A DNA stretch of 6,958 nucleotides from an uncultured Oscillospiraceae bacterium (GCA_900763995.1 CAAFMK010000003.1:1-6958); one strand, 5' to 3'; numbered from the stretch's first letter, positions 1-6,836 are shown. Numbers and translations: made by a program. The notes: generated by a model not told the origin, from the sequence alone.

Positions 1-179
1 AAACTATCTGGATAAATATAAACATTCTCAGAACATTCATAAAAATCCTGACTTGCGCCGATGCTATAATTGAGGTAATCATCCTCATTTACTATCTCAT
101 AGTTTCCTTCTGATAGATAATAGACACCTACATCCACAGAATAACCCATCGTCTGTATCTTTGATGTTAATTGCTCCAT
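1..179 (-). CDS. Partial hypothetical protein running off the left edge, possibly a decayed gene
   Basis: Reading the minus strand, a frame starting at ATG 177-179 stays open for 59 codons to the window edge, with a protein-like composition rich in Asp, Glu, Asn, Tyr and Ser (it begins MEQLTSKIQTMGYSVDVGVY). The frame is open a little further upstream, to an in-frame TAG at 207-209, giving ten additional acidic residues. I do not recognise the family. No clear ribosome binding site precedes the ATG and no signal peptide or membrane segment is visible, so the true N-terminus may be lost. In AT-rich DNA an open frame this long is suggestive but not proof. The region is clearly more AT-rich than the genes to its right. 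It would be divergent from ftsE. It could be the tail of a surface or lipoprotein-like gene with a broken 5' end, or chance. Confidence 0.35.
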   Translation of the reverse strand, partial: MEQLTSKIQTMGYSVDVGVYYLSEGNYEIVNEDDYLNYSIGASQDFYECSENVYIYPDS

Positions 180-282
180 GTCTGTGTCTTTTTCTGCTGT
201 ATCATCCTATGTGGTGTGCTGTTGAGATGGGAGTTTTGCTGTATCAATCACCACAAAACACCAAGAAAGGGAGATAAGGTCA

Positions 283-311
283 TTTACATGGGAATATGTT
301 TGTGTTAAACT
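283..311 (+). promoter_or_regulatory. Candidate sigma-A-type promoter of the ftsE operon
   Basis: A -35-like TTTACA at 283-288 is followed after 17 nt by TAAACT at 306-311, which is preceded by an extended -10 TGT at 303-305. Transcription would begin near 318, leaving a leader of about 70 nt before the ftsE ATG. The -10 box matches the consensus only 4 of 6. TATAAA at 341-346 is an alternative -10 without a convincing -35. This is inferred from consensus only. Confidence 0.45.
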
Positions 312-389
312 ATGGTCTGAAAGAATTGCTGCATTTGGTCTATAAAGCTGGCGCATAAGCTGAAATACCTGGCTGAATGGGAGGAGCAC

Positions 390-1079
390 ATGATACGGCT
401 CATTGATGTAGAAAAGGAATATGATAATGGGACAAAGGCCCTGAAAGGCATCAGCTTTCGTATTGATGACGGAGAATTTGTCTTTTTAGTGGGGCCTTCT
501 GGCTCTGGAAAATCCACGATTATTAAGCTGATCACCGCAGAAATTGCCCTGACAAATGGGCGTGTGATGGTCAATGGCTATAATTTGAACAATATCCCCC
601 CAAGGCAGGTGCCCCATATGCGCCGCACACTGGGGATCATCTTTCAGGACTTCCGCCTGATTGAAAAAAAGACAGTATATGAAAATCTGGCCTTTGCCAT
701 GCGGGCAGTGGGGAGCTCAGGCCGTGAGCTGCGTCGGCGTATCCCCTATGTGCTGAATCTGGTTGGTCTGGAGCAGAAGGCCGACCACTATCCCGGCCAG
801 CTGTCCGGTGGCGAGCAGCAGCGTGTGGCCATTGCCAGGGCATTGGTCAACAATCCAAGTATGATCATTGCCGACGAGCCAACGGGCAATCTGGACCCCC
901 AGCGCTCGTTGGAAATTATGATGCTGTTGGAGCGTATCAATGAGCGGGGAACCACAGTGCTGGTAGTTACCCACGAAAAGAATTTGGTCAACCGCTTTGA
1001 TAAGCGGGTGGTGGCCATTGAAAACGGTCGAATCATCAGCGACAGAACAGGCGGTTACTACAATGGCGAAAAAATTTGA
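390..1079 (+). CDS. ftsE: Cell division ATP-binding protein FtsE
   Basis: This 229-aa ABC-transporter ATPase is the cytoplasmic motor of the FtsEX complex, which couples ATP hydrolysis to control of extracellular peptidoglycan hydrolases at the division site. All nucleotide-binding motifs are intact: Walker A GPSGSGKST (residues 35-43), Q-loop glutamine 86 in IIFQDF, signature LSGGEQQR (138-145), Walker B MIIADEP (158-164) and the switch histidine 195 in VVTHEK. The length is normal for FtsE. The ATG at 390 is chosen because GGGAGGAG lies a few bases upstream (379-386) and no in-frame ATG precedes it. The 3' end overlaps ftsX by 17 nt. Identification as FtsE, rather than a LolD/MacB-type ATPase, rests on the motif context (for example IFQDFRL and TGNLDP) plus the adjacent FtsX and M23 hydrolase. 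Confidence 0.96.
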   Translation: MIRLIDVEKEYDNGTKALKGISFRIDDGEFVFLVGPSGSGKSTIIKLITAEIALTNGRVMVNGYNLNNIPPRQVPHMRRTLGIIFQDFRLIEKKTVYENLAFAMRAVGSSGRELRRRIPYVLNLVGLEQKADHYPGQLSGGEQQRVAIARALVNNPSMIIADEPTGNLDPQRSLEIMMLLERINERGTTVLVVTHEKNLVNRFDKRVVAIENGRIISDRTGGYYNGEKI

Positions 1080-1953
1080 CGCAGGATATTTTTTGACAGA
1101 GGGTATACGCTCTGTCTTTACCCATGGCTTTATGTCCTTTGCTGCGGTGTGTATGATCGTGGCCTGTTTGCTCATTATGGGCTCATTCACATTGGTAGCA
1201 GTGAACCTGGATAATATGCTGGGGGATCTGGAAAATGAGAATGAGCTTGTGGTGTACATAGATGAGAGCTATACAGAGGAAAAGGCCCGGGCAATGGAGG
1301 AGACCCTGGCCCAGGTTCCCAATGTTACAGAGATGAACTTTGTGACAAAGACCCAGGCACTGGAGCATTTTAAGGAAAAGCAAAAAAATGCCCAGCTGCT
1401 GGAGGATCTGCCTGACGATGTACTTCGGGATCGCTACTATATCCACATGGAGAATATCGAGCTGATTTCACAGACCAAAGCGGCTCTGGAGCAGGTGGAG
1501 GGCGTAGGCGATGTCAATGCAGCGGTGGAGATTGCAGAAGGATTTGTCATGGTACGCAATATCGCCACAGGTGTGGCCCTGGTTCTGATTGGCATTTTGC
1601 TGGTGGTATCTTTGTTCATCATTGCAAATACCATTAAGCTGGCCACCTTCTATCGGCGGGAGGAGATCGCCATTATGAAGATGTGCGGTGCCACAGACAG
1701 CTTTATCCGCTGGCCCTTCGTGGTGGAGGGCATGATACTGGGTCTGACTGGTTCTCTGATCGCGTTTTTTGCCCAGTGGGGACTCTACCAGATGGTGGGT
1801 AAGACCATCATCCAGAGCAGCGGTCTTTCTTTGGTGACAATCATAAGCTACACCTCTATGATTGGAACGATCCTACCCATATTCTGTGGTGTAGGTGCAC
1901 TGATTGGTGTGGGTGGTTCTCTGGTGGCCATTCGTCGGTTCCTTCAGGTGTAA
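1063..1953 (+). CDS. ftsX: Cell division protein FtsX, permease-like membrane subunit
   Basis: This 296-aa membrane partner of FtsE is expected to transmit ATPase-driven movement across the membrane to a cell-wall hydrolase. The layout is typical of FtsX: cytoplasmic N-terminus with FLTEGIRSVFTHG (10-22), TM1 about 23-48, an extracellular domain about 50-165 with the usual ELVVYIDE strand (61-68), then TM2 about 168-192, TM3 about 216-240 and TM4 about 266-290, ending in RRFLQV. The cytoplasmic loop after TM2 carries the family segment ATFYRREEIAIMKMCGAT (194-211), the likely contact with FtsE. The frame is open further upstream, but the ATG at 1063 gives the family N-terminus MAKKFDAGYF; a modest AGGCGG site lies just before it inside ftsE. 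The 17-nt overlap with ftsE suggests translational coupling and stoichiometric production. The extracellular loop is where the downstream M23 protein would be expected to bind. Confidence 0.95.
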   Translation: MAKKFDAGYFLTEGIRSVFTHGFMSFAAVCMIVACLLIMGSFTLVAVNLDNMLGDLENENELVVYIDESYTEEKARAMEETLAQVPNVTEMNFVTKTQALEHFKEKQKNAQLLEDLPDDVLRDRYYIHMENIELISQTKAALEQVEGVGDVNAAVEIAEGFVMVRNIATGVALVLIGILLVVSLFIIANTIKLATFYRREEIAIMKMCGATDSFIRWPFVVEGMILGLTGSLIAFFAQWGLYQMVGKTIIQSSGLSLVTIISYTSMIGTILPIFCGVGALIGVGGSLVAIRRFLQV

Positions 1954-1978
1954 GGGAATAACGGTGAAAAAGAAAGGG
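1952..1978 (+). promoter_or_regulatory. Two tandem ribosome binding sites for the small membrane protein
   Basis: AAGGGA at 1952-1957 overlaps the ftsX TAA and lies 6 nt before an in-frame GTG at 1964. AGAAAGGG at 1971-1978 lies 9 nt before the ATG at 1988. Either start is plausible. The overlap of the first site with the ftsX stop suggests coupling of translation to ftsX. Confidence 0.5.
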
Positions 1979-1987
1979 TATGTGAGT

Positions 1988-2089
1988 ATGAAGGGTCAAA
2001 AGAGACAGCGCGTGATGATGGCCGTCCTGGCTGGTGTGATGGCAGTGCTGATGCTGCTGCCTATTGTGGCAAATATCTTCGTCCACTGA
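1988..2089 (+). CDS. Small single-pass membrane protein between ftsX and the M23 hydrolase gene
   Basis: This short gene encodes 33 aa from the ATG at 1988, or 41 aa from a GTG at 1964. The sequence is a strongly basic N-terminus (MKGQKRQR) followed by one hydrophobic helix about residues 9-30 (MMAVLAGVMAVLMLLPIVAN) and almost nothing beyond it. The positive-inside rule predicts a cytoplasmic N-terminus with the C-terminus at or just outside the membrane. It fits tightly into the operon: 10 or 34 nt after the ftsX stop, depending on the start, and 13 nt before the M23 start. Good ribosome binding sites precede both possible starts. I cannot assign a family. It might be an uncleaved signal-anchor microprotein that modulates FtsEX or helps the hydrolase dock; this is inferred from position only. 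The tight packing and ideal helix argue against chance. Confidence 0.65.
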   Translation: MKGQKRQRVMMAVLAGVMAVLMLLPIVANIFVH

Positions 2090-2102
2090 TAGGGGAAGGT
2101 AT

Positions 2103-3356
2103 ATGACAAAGGATAAAAAAGGGGGATTGCGCCGGATCGTTCTGGCGCTCCTGGTACTGAGTCTGCTGGTTCCGATGGCCGGCCCCGGAATCATTACCCC
2201 TGTATCGGCGGTGACACAGGCTGAGATCGACAGCTTGAAAAATGATGCCAACAGCTTGGCCAGTCAAAAAAAGGATCTTCAAAACCAGCTGAAGGAAGTT
2301 CGGACGGACAAGAGCAAGGCGGTGGAGCAAAAGCGGCTGTTGGAGCAGCAGATTGAGGTGATCCGGAAAGAGATCATCAATATCACGGCCCAGATCAACA
2401 AGTACAGCCAGCTAATTGACTTGAAGTCCCAGGAGCTTGCCAAAAGTGAGGAAGAGGAGCGCAGACAGTACGACCTCTTTTGCCGCCGTGTGCGCATTAT
2501 GGAGGAGACAGGAGAGGTGTCCTACTGGGCCATCCTCTTTGGCTCCAGCAGCTTTTCCGAACTGCTGGATAACTATATGATGATCGACGAGATCATTGAG
2601 TATGACAACAGTGTGATGGAAGCACTTGCTGCGATTCGGGAGCAGATCGCACAGGAGAAGGTGGCGCTGGAGGAGGCGAAAGCCGCCCAGGAGGCCGCCA
2701 AGCGCCAGCAGCAGGCCACCCAGACCGAGCTGAAAAACCAGGAGGCTGAGGTGGACAAGGTGATCGCCCAGATCAACCAGCAGGAGAGCCAGCTTAAGGA
2801 GATGGAGGCTGAGCTGAATCGGTCCGCCGCAGCTCTGGACAGTCAGATCCGGGAGCTGGAGCGCCAGCTGGCGGAACAGATCAACAATGTGCCAAGCGAA
2901 TCTGGGTTCCTGTGGCCGTTAAATTCAAATCTTAATGTTCTCTCCTCCCTGTACGGAGGGCGGAAAGACCCCATCAGCGGCAGACCTGGCAACCATACAG
3001 GCATTGATATTCCAGCCGCCAGAGGGACACCTATTTATGCGGCAAAGAGTGGCGTGGTGGTCACCTCTGTGATGGGAACAGGCTCAGCCTGGTCCTATGG
3101 CAACTATGTTGTGGTCTCCCACAGTGATGGCACCAGCACCCTGTATGCCCACATGAACAGCCGAGCCGTCCAGAAGGGACAGACCGTCAGACAGGGCGAG
3201 GTGGTAGGCTATGTGGGCACCACAGGCCGCTCCACAGGAAACCATCTGCACTTTGAAGTGCGTAAAAACGGGAAACGCACAGACCCTCTGTATTACTTCA
3301 AAGATAAGGTAGTCTACTACCGTTCAAACGGGAGAAAGGTACAAATTAAGATCTGA
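2103..3356 (+). CDS. Secreted coiled-coil M23 murein endopeptidase, PcsB/CwlO/EnvC-like FtsEX effector
   Basis: This 417-aa secreted protein is predicted to cut peptide cross-links in peptidoglycan during cell separation. A signal peptide covers about residues 1-36: basic start, hydrophobic stretch LALLVLSLLVPMAG, and a cleavage site after PVSA. Two long charged coiled-coil segments follow, about 39-130 and 165-262, separated by a short motif SYWAILFGSSSFSELLDNY (140-158), which resembles the hinge of PcsB/CwlO-type proteins. The C-terminal LytM/M23 domain (about 268-400) has the zinc and catalytic residues intact: His298 and Asp302 in HTGID, His350 in LYAHM, and His381/His383 in HLHFEV. About 20 residues (398-417) follow the domain. 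The ATG at 2103 is preceded by AGGGGAAGG (2091-2099). By analogy with PcsB and EnvC, the coiled coil should hold the enzyme inactive until it contacts FtsX; that mechanism is inferred. The family is secure, the exact orthology to cwlO or pcsB is not, so no symbol is given. Confidence 0.92.
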   Translation: MTKDKKGGLRRIVLALLVLSLLVPMAGPGIITPVSAVTQAEIDSLKNDANSLASQKKDLQNQLKEVRTDKSKAVEQKRLLEQQIEVIRKEIINITAQINKYSQLIDLKSQELAKSEEEERRQYDLFCRRVRIMEETGEVSYWAILFGSSSFSELLDNYMMIDEIIEYDNSVMEALAAIREQIAQEKVALEEAKAAQEAAKRQQQATQTELKNQEAEVDKVIAQINQQESQLKEMEAELNRSAAALDSQIRELERQLAEQINNVPSESGFLWPLNSNLNVLSSLYGGRKDPISGRPGNHTGIDIPAARGTPIYAAKSGVVVTSVMGTGSAWSYGNYVVVSHSDGTSTLYAHMNSRAVQKGQTVRQGEVVGYVGTTGRSTGNHLHFEVRKNGKRTDPLYYFKDKVVYYRSNGRKVQIKI

Positions 3357-3363
3357 TTAGATG

Positions 3364-3406
3364 AAAAGAGAGTGGTTGTAACAAAAGTTACACCACTCTC
3401 TTTTTT
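3364..3406 (+). terminator. Intrinsic terminator of the ftsE operon, possibly bidirectional
   Basis: Arms AAAAGAGAGTGG (3364-3375) plus TGTAAC (3377-3382) pair perfectly with GTTACA (3387-3392) plus CCACTCTCTTTT (3393-3404), with one bulged T at 3376 and an AAAA loop (3383-3386). This gives 18 base pairs followed by six T residues (3401-3406). It begins 7 nt after the M23 stop codon. Read on the minus strand the hairpin ends in only four T residues, but it lies 44 nt past the stop of the leftward HEAT-like gene, so it may weakly stop that transcript as well. Confidence 0.92.
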
Positions 3407-3450
3407 GGCCTATGGAACTGTGTGTCGGTATCGCCCAACTGGAACGCTGC

Positions 3451-5373
3451 TTATCCCTTGTACAGTCCACACTCCATCAGCGTATCCCGAAGCTCCAAAT
3501 ATCCGGGGCCGCCCTGATAGCACTGGTCATAAAAGGCCAGAACACGCTCTATCTCCCGTTGGGTTGCATCTTCTCCTGCACAGCGCTGAAAATCCTGGAA
3601 CAGGCTCACCAGCTGCCACTTATAGATATGCTGGTTTGCTTTAAATTGCCCCAGAAGAAGCCCATCAAAGTCCGTCCAGCCGCACTGGCTCATAGTGGAC
3701 AGAGCCTCGGAGAACTTATTTTTCTCAGCCCAGCCCAGTGCCCTGTTGTTGGGGGAGATTGGATGGGCGACCTGGTTATAAAAATATTTTGCGGTTTTAT
3801 GACGGCGTTCTTCGGTACTCCCAGCAGCAAGCTCATGCAGGAGTGTGTCCCACTTGTTGCCAAGGAAGATGTCGATCCATCGGGGATCAAGGGCTTCCTT
3901 GAGTGGCCGCTGGATCGTATGGGCACAGTAGGAGACATCCTCATTGTCAGACCACATCCAGAAGCGATACACCCCGTCCTGATGGCGGATTCTTTGAAAG
4001 ACCACTTCCAGCTCTGATCGGTCTGCTTTATGCCACTTGTCATAGACCTGCTGGGCGGGCAGGGTGAGTAAGTCAGCAAGGATACAGGCGGGGACCAGGA
4101 GGCCCTTGGTCTGGAAGGGCAGGGCATTTAAAAACTCCACCAGATTCTGGGGGCATAAATTCAGCAGAGAATACATCAACTCGTTGCGAATGGTCCAAAA
4201 CAGGTGGGCAAAGGAGGTGAGATCCCGAGAGGAGGGTTTTGTCTTTGGAAAGGATACCTTATGCTCAGAGATCCAGCGGTAGAGGGCAAGCATCTGGTTG
4301 GATGTCTTATTATGCAGGGATTGACACCAGTTGGTCAGCTTTTCTGCCTCGTCCTTGGGTAGTTCAGCAAGGCCAATATAGCCCTCCAATACCGCCTGAA
4401 ACCGTTGGGCCAGAAGGTCAGAAATCCCTGGGGCGGTACTATTTCTCAAGTAGGCTGCGGATTTTACATCACGGGACAGTTCCTCCTCCCAAAAAGAGAG
4501 GAGTTCTGGGCAGTCAAAGGCACCAAGGGTCTCATAGGCTGCATCCTTTGCCTTTCCACGCTCTTTTTTTACAAGGGTCAAAAGGAGGGGGATATTATCT
4601 GCACTGTACTGTAAGGCCCGAATGACCTCCAGCCTGACATCTTTTTTGGCGGTATCCAGCAGGGAGAGATACCAGCTGTTCTCCTCTTCCCGTGCGATAT
4701 AGCTGATGAGGGAGACCCGCTTTGCCATCTCAGACTTTCCCTCTGGGTCAAACCCCTGCTTTAACAGCACCACCAGCTGATTTTTCTCACAGACTGGGAG
4801 GGAGAACTGATGGGGCTTGTTGTAATTCTCTGCCTCTCTCAGCCAGAAGGTCTCTCCGGTTCCAAGGGAACGGAGCAGGCAGAACACCAGATTTGCCATT
4901 TCACCATAGGCGTCATTGAGATCACAGACCAGAGCGTGAAGGATTCGGTAGTCCTGAAAGACTTCAGGATCACAGTGGATGGCGTTCTCCAAAACCTCCA
5001 GCCGCCCAGAGCCTGTGGTGGACAGGGCCTGCAAAATTGGCAAGATCTGACTGTATCGCATTTGAACTGACTTTCCAATGGATGCACTTTGGGGCAGGGG
5101 AAGCAGCGCCCCCTCCACCCCATAGGGGGCCTGTGTATACAGTACCGCATCGACCAGCCCCAACAGATTTAAGACCTGACAGCCCTGCTGCTCCCTGGGG
5201 GAGGCAAGCAGCTGTTCTAAATCGGTGTGGATCTTCTTAAAAACAGGATTTTTTTCCGCCAGAGGTGCAAAGGACTGAATGGTTTTTTTCAGACGAAAAT
5301 CCTCTTCTATCAGCTGAGTGCCGGCCATAATGATATGGATCAGGCGCTCCCGCAGCTCAGACAACAGATTCAT
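3451..5373 (-). CDS. Large helical HEAT-like repeat protein paired with a SWIM zinc-finger protein
   Basis: This 640-aa protein has no signal peptide or membrane helix, so it is probably cytoplasmic. It is mostly helical. About residues 200-330 read as degenerate HEAT-like helical pairs, for example LLKQGFDPEGKSEMAKRVSL, then KKDVRLEVIRALQYS and GKAKDAAYETLGAFDCPELL, spaced roughly 30 residues apart. The second half (about 385-600) is rich in Trp, Tyr, Phe and Leu and I do not recognise a domain. No catalytic motif such as a Walker A or nuclease triad is seen. The ATG at 5373 follows an excellent AAGGGGGAG site that overlaps the stop codon of the SWIM gene, so the two are probably translated together. 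Large HEAT-like proteins accompany SWIM proteins in MoxR-vWA loci, sometimes annotated DUF5691; whether this one belongs to that family cannot be decided by eye. A scaffold or substrate-binding role is the most reasonable inference. Confidence 0.85.
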   Translation of the reverse strand: MNLLSELRERLIHIIMAGTQLIEEDFRLKKTIQSFAPLAEKNPVFKKIHTDLEQLLASPREQQGCQVLNLLGLVDAVLYTQAPYGVEGALLPLPQSASIGKSVQMRYSQILPILQALSTTGSGRLEVLENAIHCDPEVFQDYRILHALVCDLNDAYGEMANLVFCLLRSLGTGETFWLREAENYNKPHQFSLPVCEKNQLVVLLKQGFDPEGKSEMAKRVSLISYIAREEENSWYLSLLDTAKKDVRLEVIRALQYSADNIPLLLTLVKKERGKAKDAAYETLGAFDCPELLSFWEEELSRDVKSAAYLRNSTAPGISDLLAQRFQAVLEGYIGLAELPKDEAEKLTNWCQSLHNKTSNQMLALYRWISEHKVSFPKTKPSSRDLTSFAHLFWTIRNELMYSLLNLCPQNLVEFLNALPFQTKGLLVPACILADLLTLPAQQVYDKWHKADRSELEVVFQRIRHQDGVYRFWMWSDNEDVSYCAHTIQRPLKEALDPRWIDIFLGNKWDTLLHELAAGSTEERRHKTAKYFYNQVAHPISPNNRALGWAEKNKFSEALSTMSQCGWTDFDGLLLGQFKANQHIYKWQLVSLFQDFQRCAGEDATQREIERVLAFYDQCYQGGPGYLELRDTLMECGLYKG

Positions 5374-5379
5374 TTTTCA

Positions 5380-5388
5380 CTCCCCCTT
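5380..5388 (-). promoter_or_regulatory. Ribosome binding site overlapping the SWIM stop codon
   Basis: On the minus strand AAGGGGGAG begins within the TAA stop codon of the SWIM gene (5387-5389) and lies 6 nt before the ATG of the HEAT-like gene. The arrangement points to translational coupling and a fixed ratio of the two proteins. Confidence 0.8.
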
Positions 5389-6826
5389 AATATTGCAGCC
5401 GTACGATTTGATCGTCGGTAATTAGACTGTATGGGTGCAGACAGATGCGGGCATCTGCTGGATCATAGTACAGCAGACCAAATATCACTTGATTTTCCTT
5501 CCATTGCTCGTTGGGGAGCCACTCCAGTTTTAATGTGGAGGAATGGGATGGCCCATCCCCAGCCCGGTCACGGAGGATGATACACTGCCCATCCTGTGAC
5601 TGCAAGGCCAGTTCATCCCCAATCTTTCCCAGCTTATGAAAGGCCAGCGTCACCCCTAAATACTTTTCAGACAATGTATTTTTGATCTCATTTTTCACCT
5701 CTTTGACAGCGAGCGAAAAATCTGCCTGTGCAAATTTGGCAGCAGTTTTCAATATGTCATTCTGAATTGGCTCCAGTTCAAAGCTGTCCCAGCGAACCCG
5801 CTGGTTTCCTGTGCCCGGATAGCAGAACAGCTTTGGGGTTTTGACCACATCAAAGCAGGTGTCGTCCGCTTTGATGTATTTCAGGGCCTTTACAGGGCGG
5901 TAATTCAAGGTCTGGTAGATCTTCCCCCCCTGTAATTCCATCCAATATCCTCTGTCAACATATTCCTTTTTTGCTTCATCAAAAAGGACATCAAAGGAGA
6001 GCTGAACCAGCTGGGCATTTTCCTGATAGGAGCCGATCTCCTCCAGCTCCTCCAATTTCCAGATCCCACCCAGTGCCTCATAGAGCAGATTGTCCTCTGC
6101 CGCATAGTCCTTCCGATCCAGCTTGTCCTGCAAAAAGCTGCGGGATTTTTGCAGCAGGGCATTGAGGCGGATCAGGATTCGGATGGCCTCATGATAGGAG
6201 GATGGATCCGGATTTTTTTGTATGACCTTGATTTCACGGGCAAGGCGGACAAACTCCGTCTGAGCTCCAGTCAAATAGTAGCTGCCCAGATCCTTGGCCA
6301 GGGTTTCATAGCTTTTTGCAGAGGCCCCTGTCAAGGTACCAAGACCGAGGGAGAGCAGATCAGACACCATTTGCTCCGCCTTTTCAATACCCTCCAGCTG
6401 TTTTTGTATTTTCTTGGCCTTTGTAGCCTGATTTGTTTTCTTAGGTTTTTCTGAAGGGGTGTTTGGAGCAACCTTTTTTTCTGCTCGTGCAGCCTGCTTG
6501 GCCCGCTTACTGGCGATGTCCTCTGGGACATCTTGGATGGAAAAAGATTTTTCTGCCATGATTTCAAACATAAGCCCAATGGCGTGTTTACAGGGAAACT
6601 GTCTGCTGGGACAGGAGCAGCGGCAGGTGGGGGCGGTTTCATTGGAAAAATCAATGGATGTATGGTAGGGATTTTTTCCACTTCCAGCGCAGTCTCCCCA
6701 AAAGAGTGTCTCATCCTGTGTTTTGTTTAGCTGGGAAAAGTTCCCTTTCTGAGACAGCTTTCGCCCATTTAGTACCGCAGCAGAATTTGGTGCCAGTGCT
6801 ACGATCCATGATTCTGTTAACTTCAT
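5387..6826 (-). CDS. SWIM zinc-finger family protein (YehQ-like)
   Basis: This is a 479-aa cytoplasmic protein. Near the N-terminus the SWIM motif reads C70-S-C72-PSRQFP-C79-K-H81, matching CxCx(n)CxH, a small zinc-binding module thought to bind nucleic acid or protein. An extra Cys68 precedes it. The opening ALAPNSAAVLNGRKLSQKG (10-28) is typical of this SWIM family. A basic Lys/Ala-rich linker (about 106-145) leads to a conserved-looking segment LEGIEKAEQMVSDLLSLGLG (144-163), then a mixed region to residue 479 with no recognised enzyme motif. An ATG at 6877 is in frame, but it lacks a ribosome binding site and lies only a few bases from the predicted transcript start; the ATG at 6826 has AGAGAGGA 10 nt upstream and gives the family N-terminus. 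It is the first gene of a two-gene leftward operon. Relatives occur beside MoxR AAA and vWA genes, which are absent from this window. The function is unknown. Confidence 0.88.
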   Translation of the reverse strand: MKLTESWIVALAPNSAAVLNGRKLSQKGNFSQLNKTQDETLFWGDCAGSGKNPYHTSIDFSNETAPTCRCSCPSRQFPCKHAIGLMFEIMAEKSFSIQDVPEDIASKRAKQAARAEKKVAPNTPSEKPKKTNQATKAKKIQKQLEGIEKAEQMVSDLLSLGLGTLTGASAKSYETLAKDLGSYYLTGAQTEFVRLAREIKVIQKNPDPSSYHEAIRILIRLNALLQKSRSFLQDKLDRKDYAAEDNLLYEALGGIWKLEELEEIGSYQENAQLVQLSFDVLFDEAKKEYVDRGYWMELQGGKIYQTLNYRPVKALKYIKADDTCFDVVKTPKLFCYPGTGNQRVRWDSFELEPIQNDILKTAAKFAQADFSLAVKEVKNEIKNTLSEKYLGVTLAFHKLGKIGDELALQSQDGQCIILRDRAGDGPSHSSTLKLEWLPNEQWKENQVIFGLLYYDPADARICLHPYSLITDDQIVRLQY

Positions 6827-6836
6827 TGCAGTATCA

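Noticed and set aside
199..208. The sequence AGGATGATAC (minus strand) shared by the left flank (199-208) and the SWIM leader (6831-6840)
   Set aside because: A 10-bp match containing a Shine-Dalgarno-like core can easily arise by chance, and the surrounding bases do not align for long.
195..246. The 10-bp direct repeat considered as a CRISPR or operator array
   Set aside because: Only two copies exist, the unit is short, and the intervening sequence shows no regular structure.
296..358. A 20-codon plus-strand ORF (MFVLNYGLKELLHLVYKAGA) upstream of ftsE, a possible leader peptide
   Set aside because: It has no properly spaced ribosome binding site and its start overlaps the candidate promoter region, so it would probably not be fully transcribed. 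It could only be real if transcription begins further upstream.
717..1259. A 180-codon open frame on the minus strand across ftsE and ftsX
   Set aside because: It lies wholly antisense to two well-supported genes, has no ribosome binding site or recognisable motif, and its composition is that of a reverse-strand shadow.
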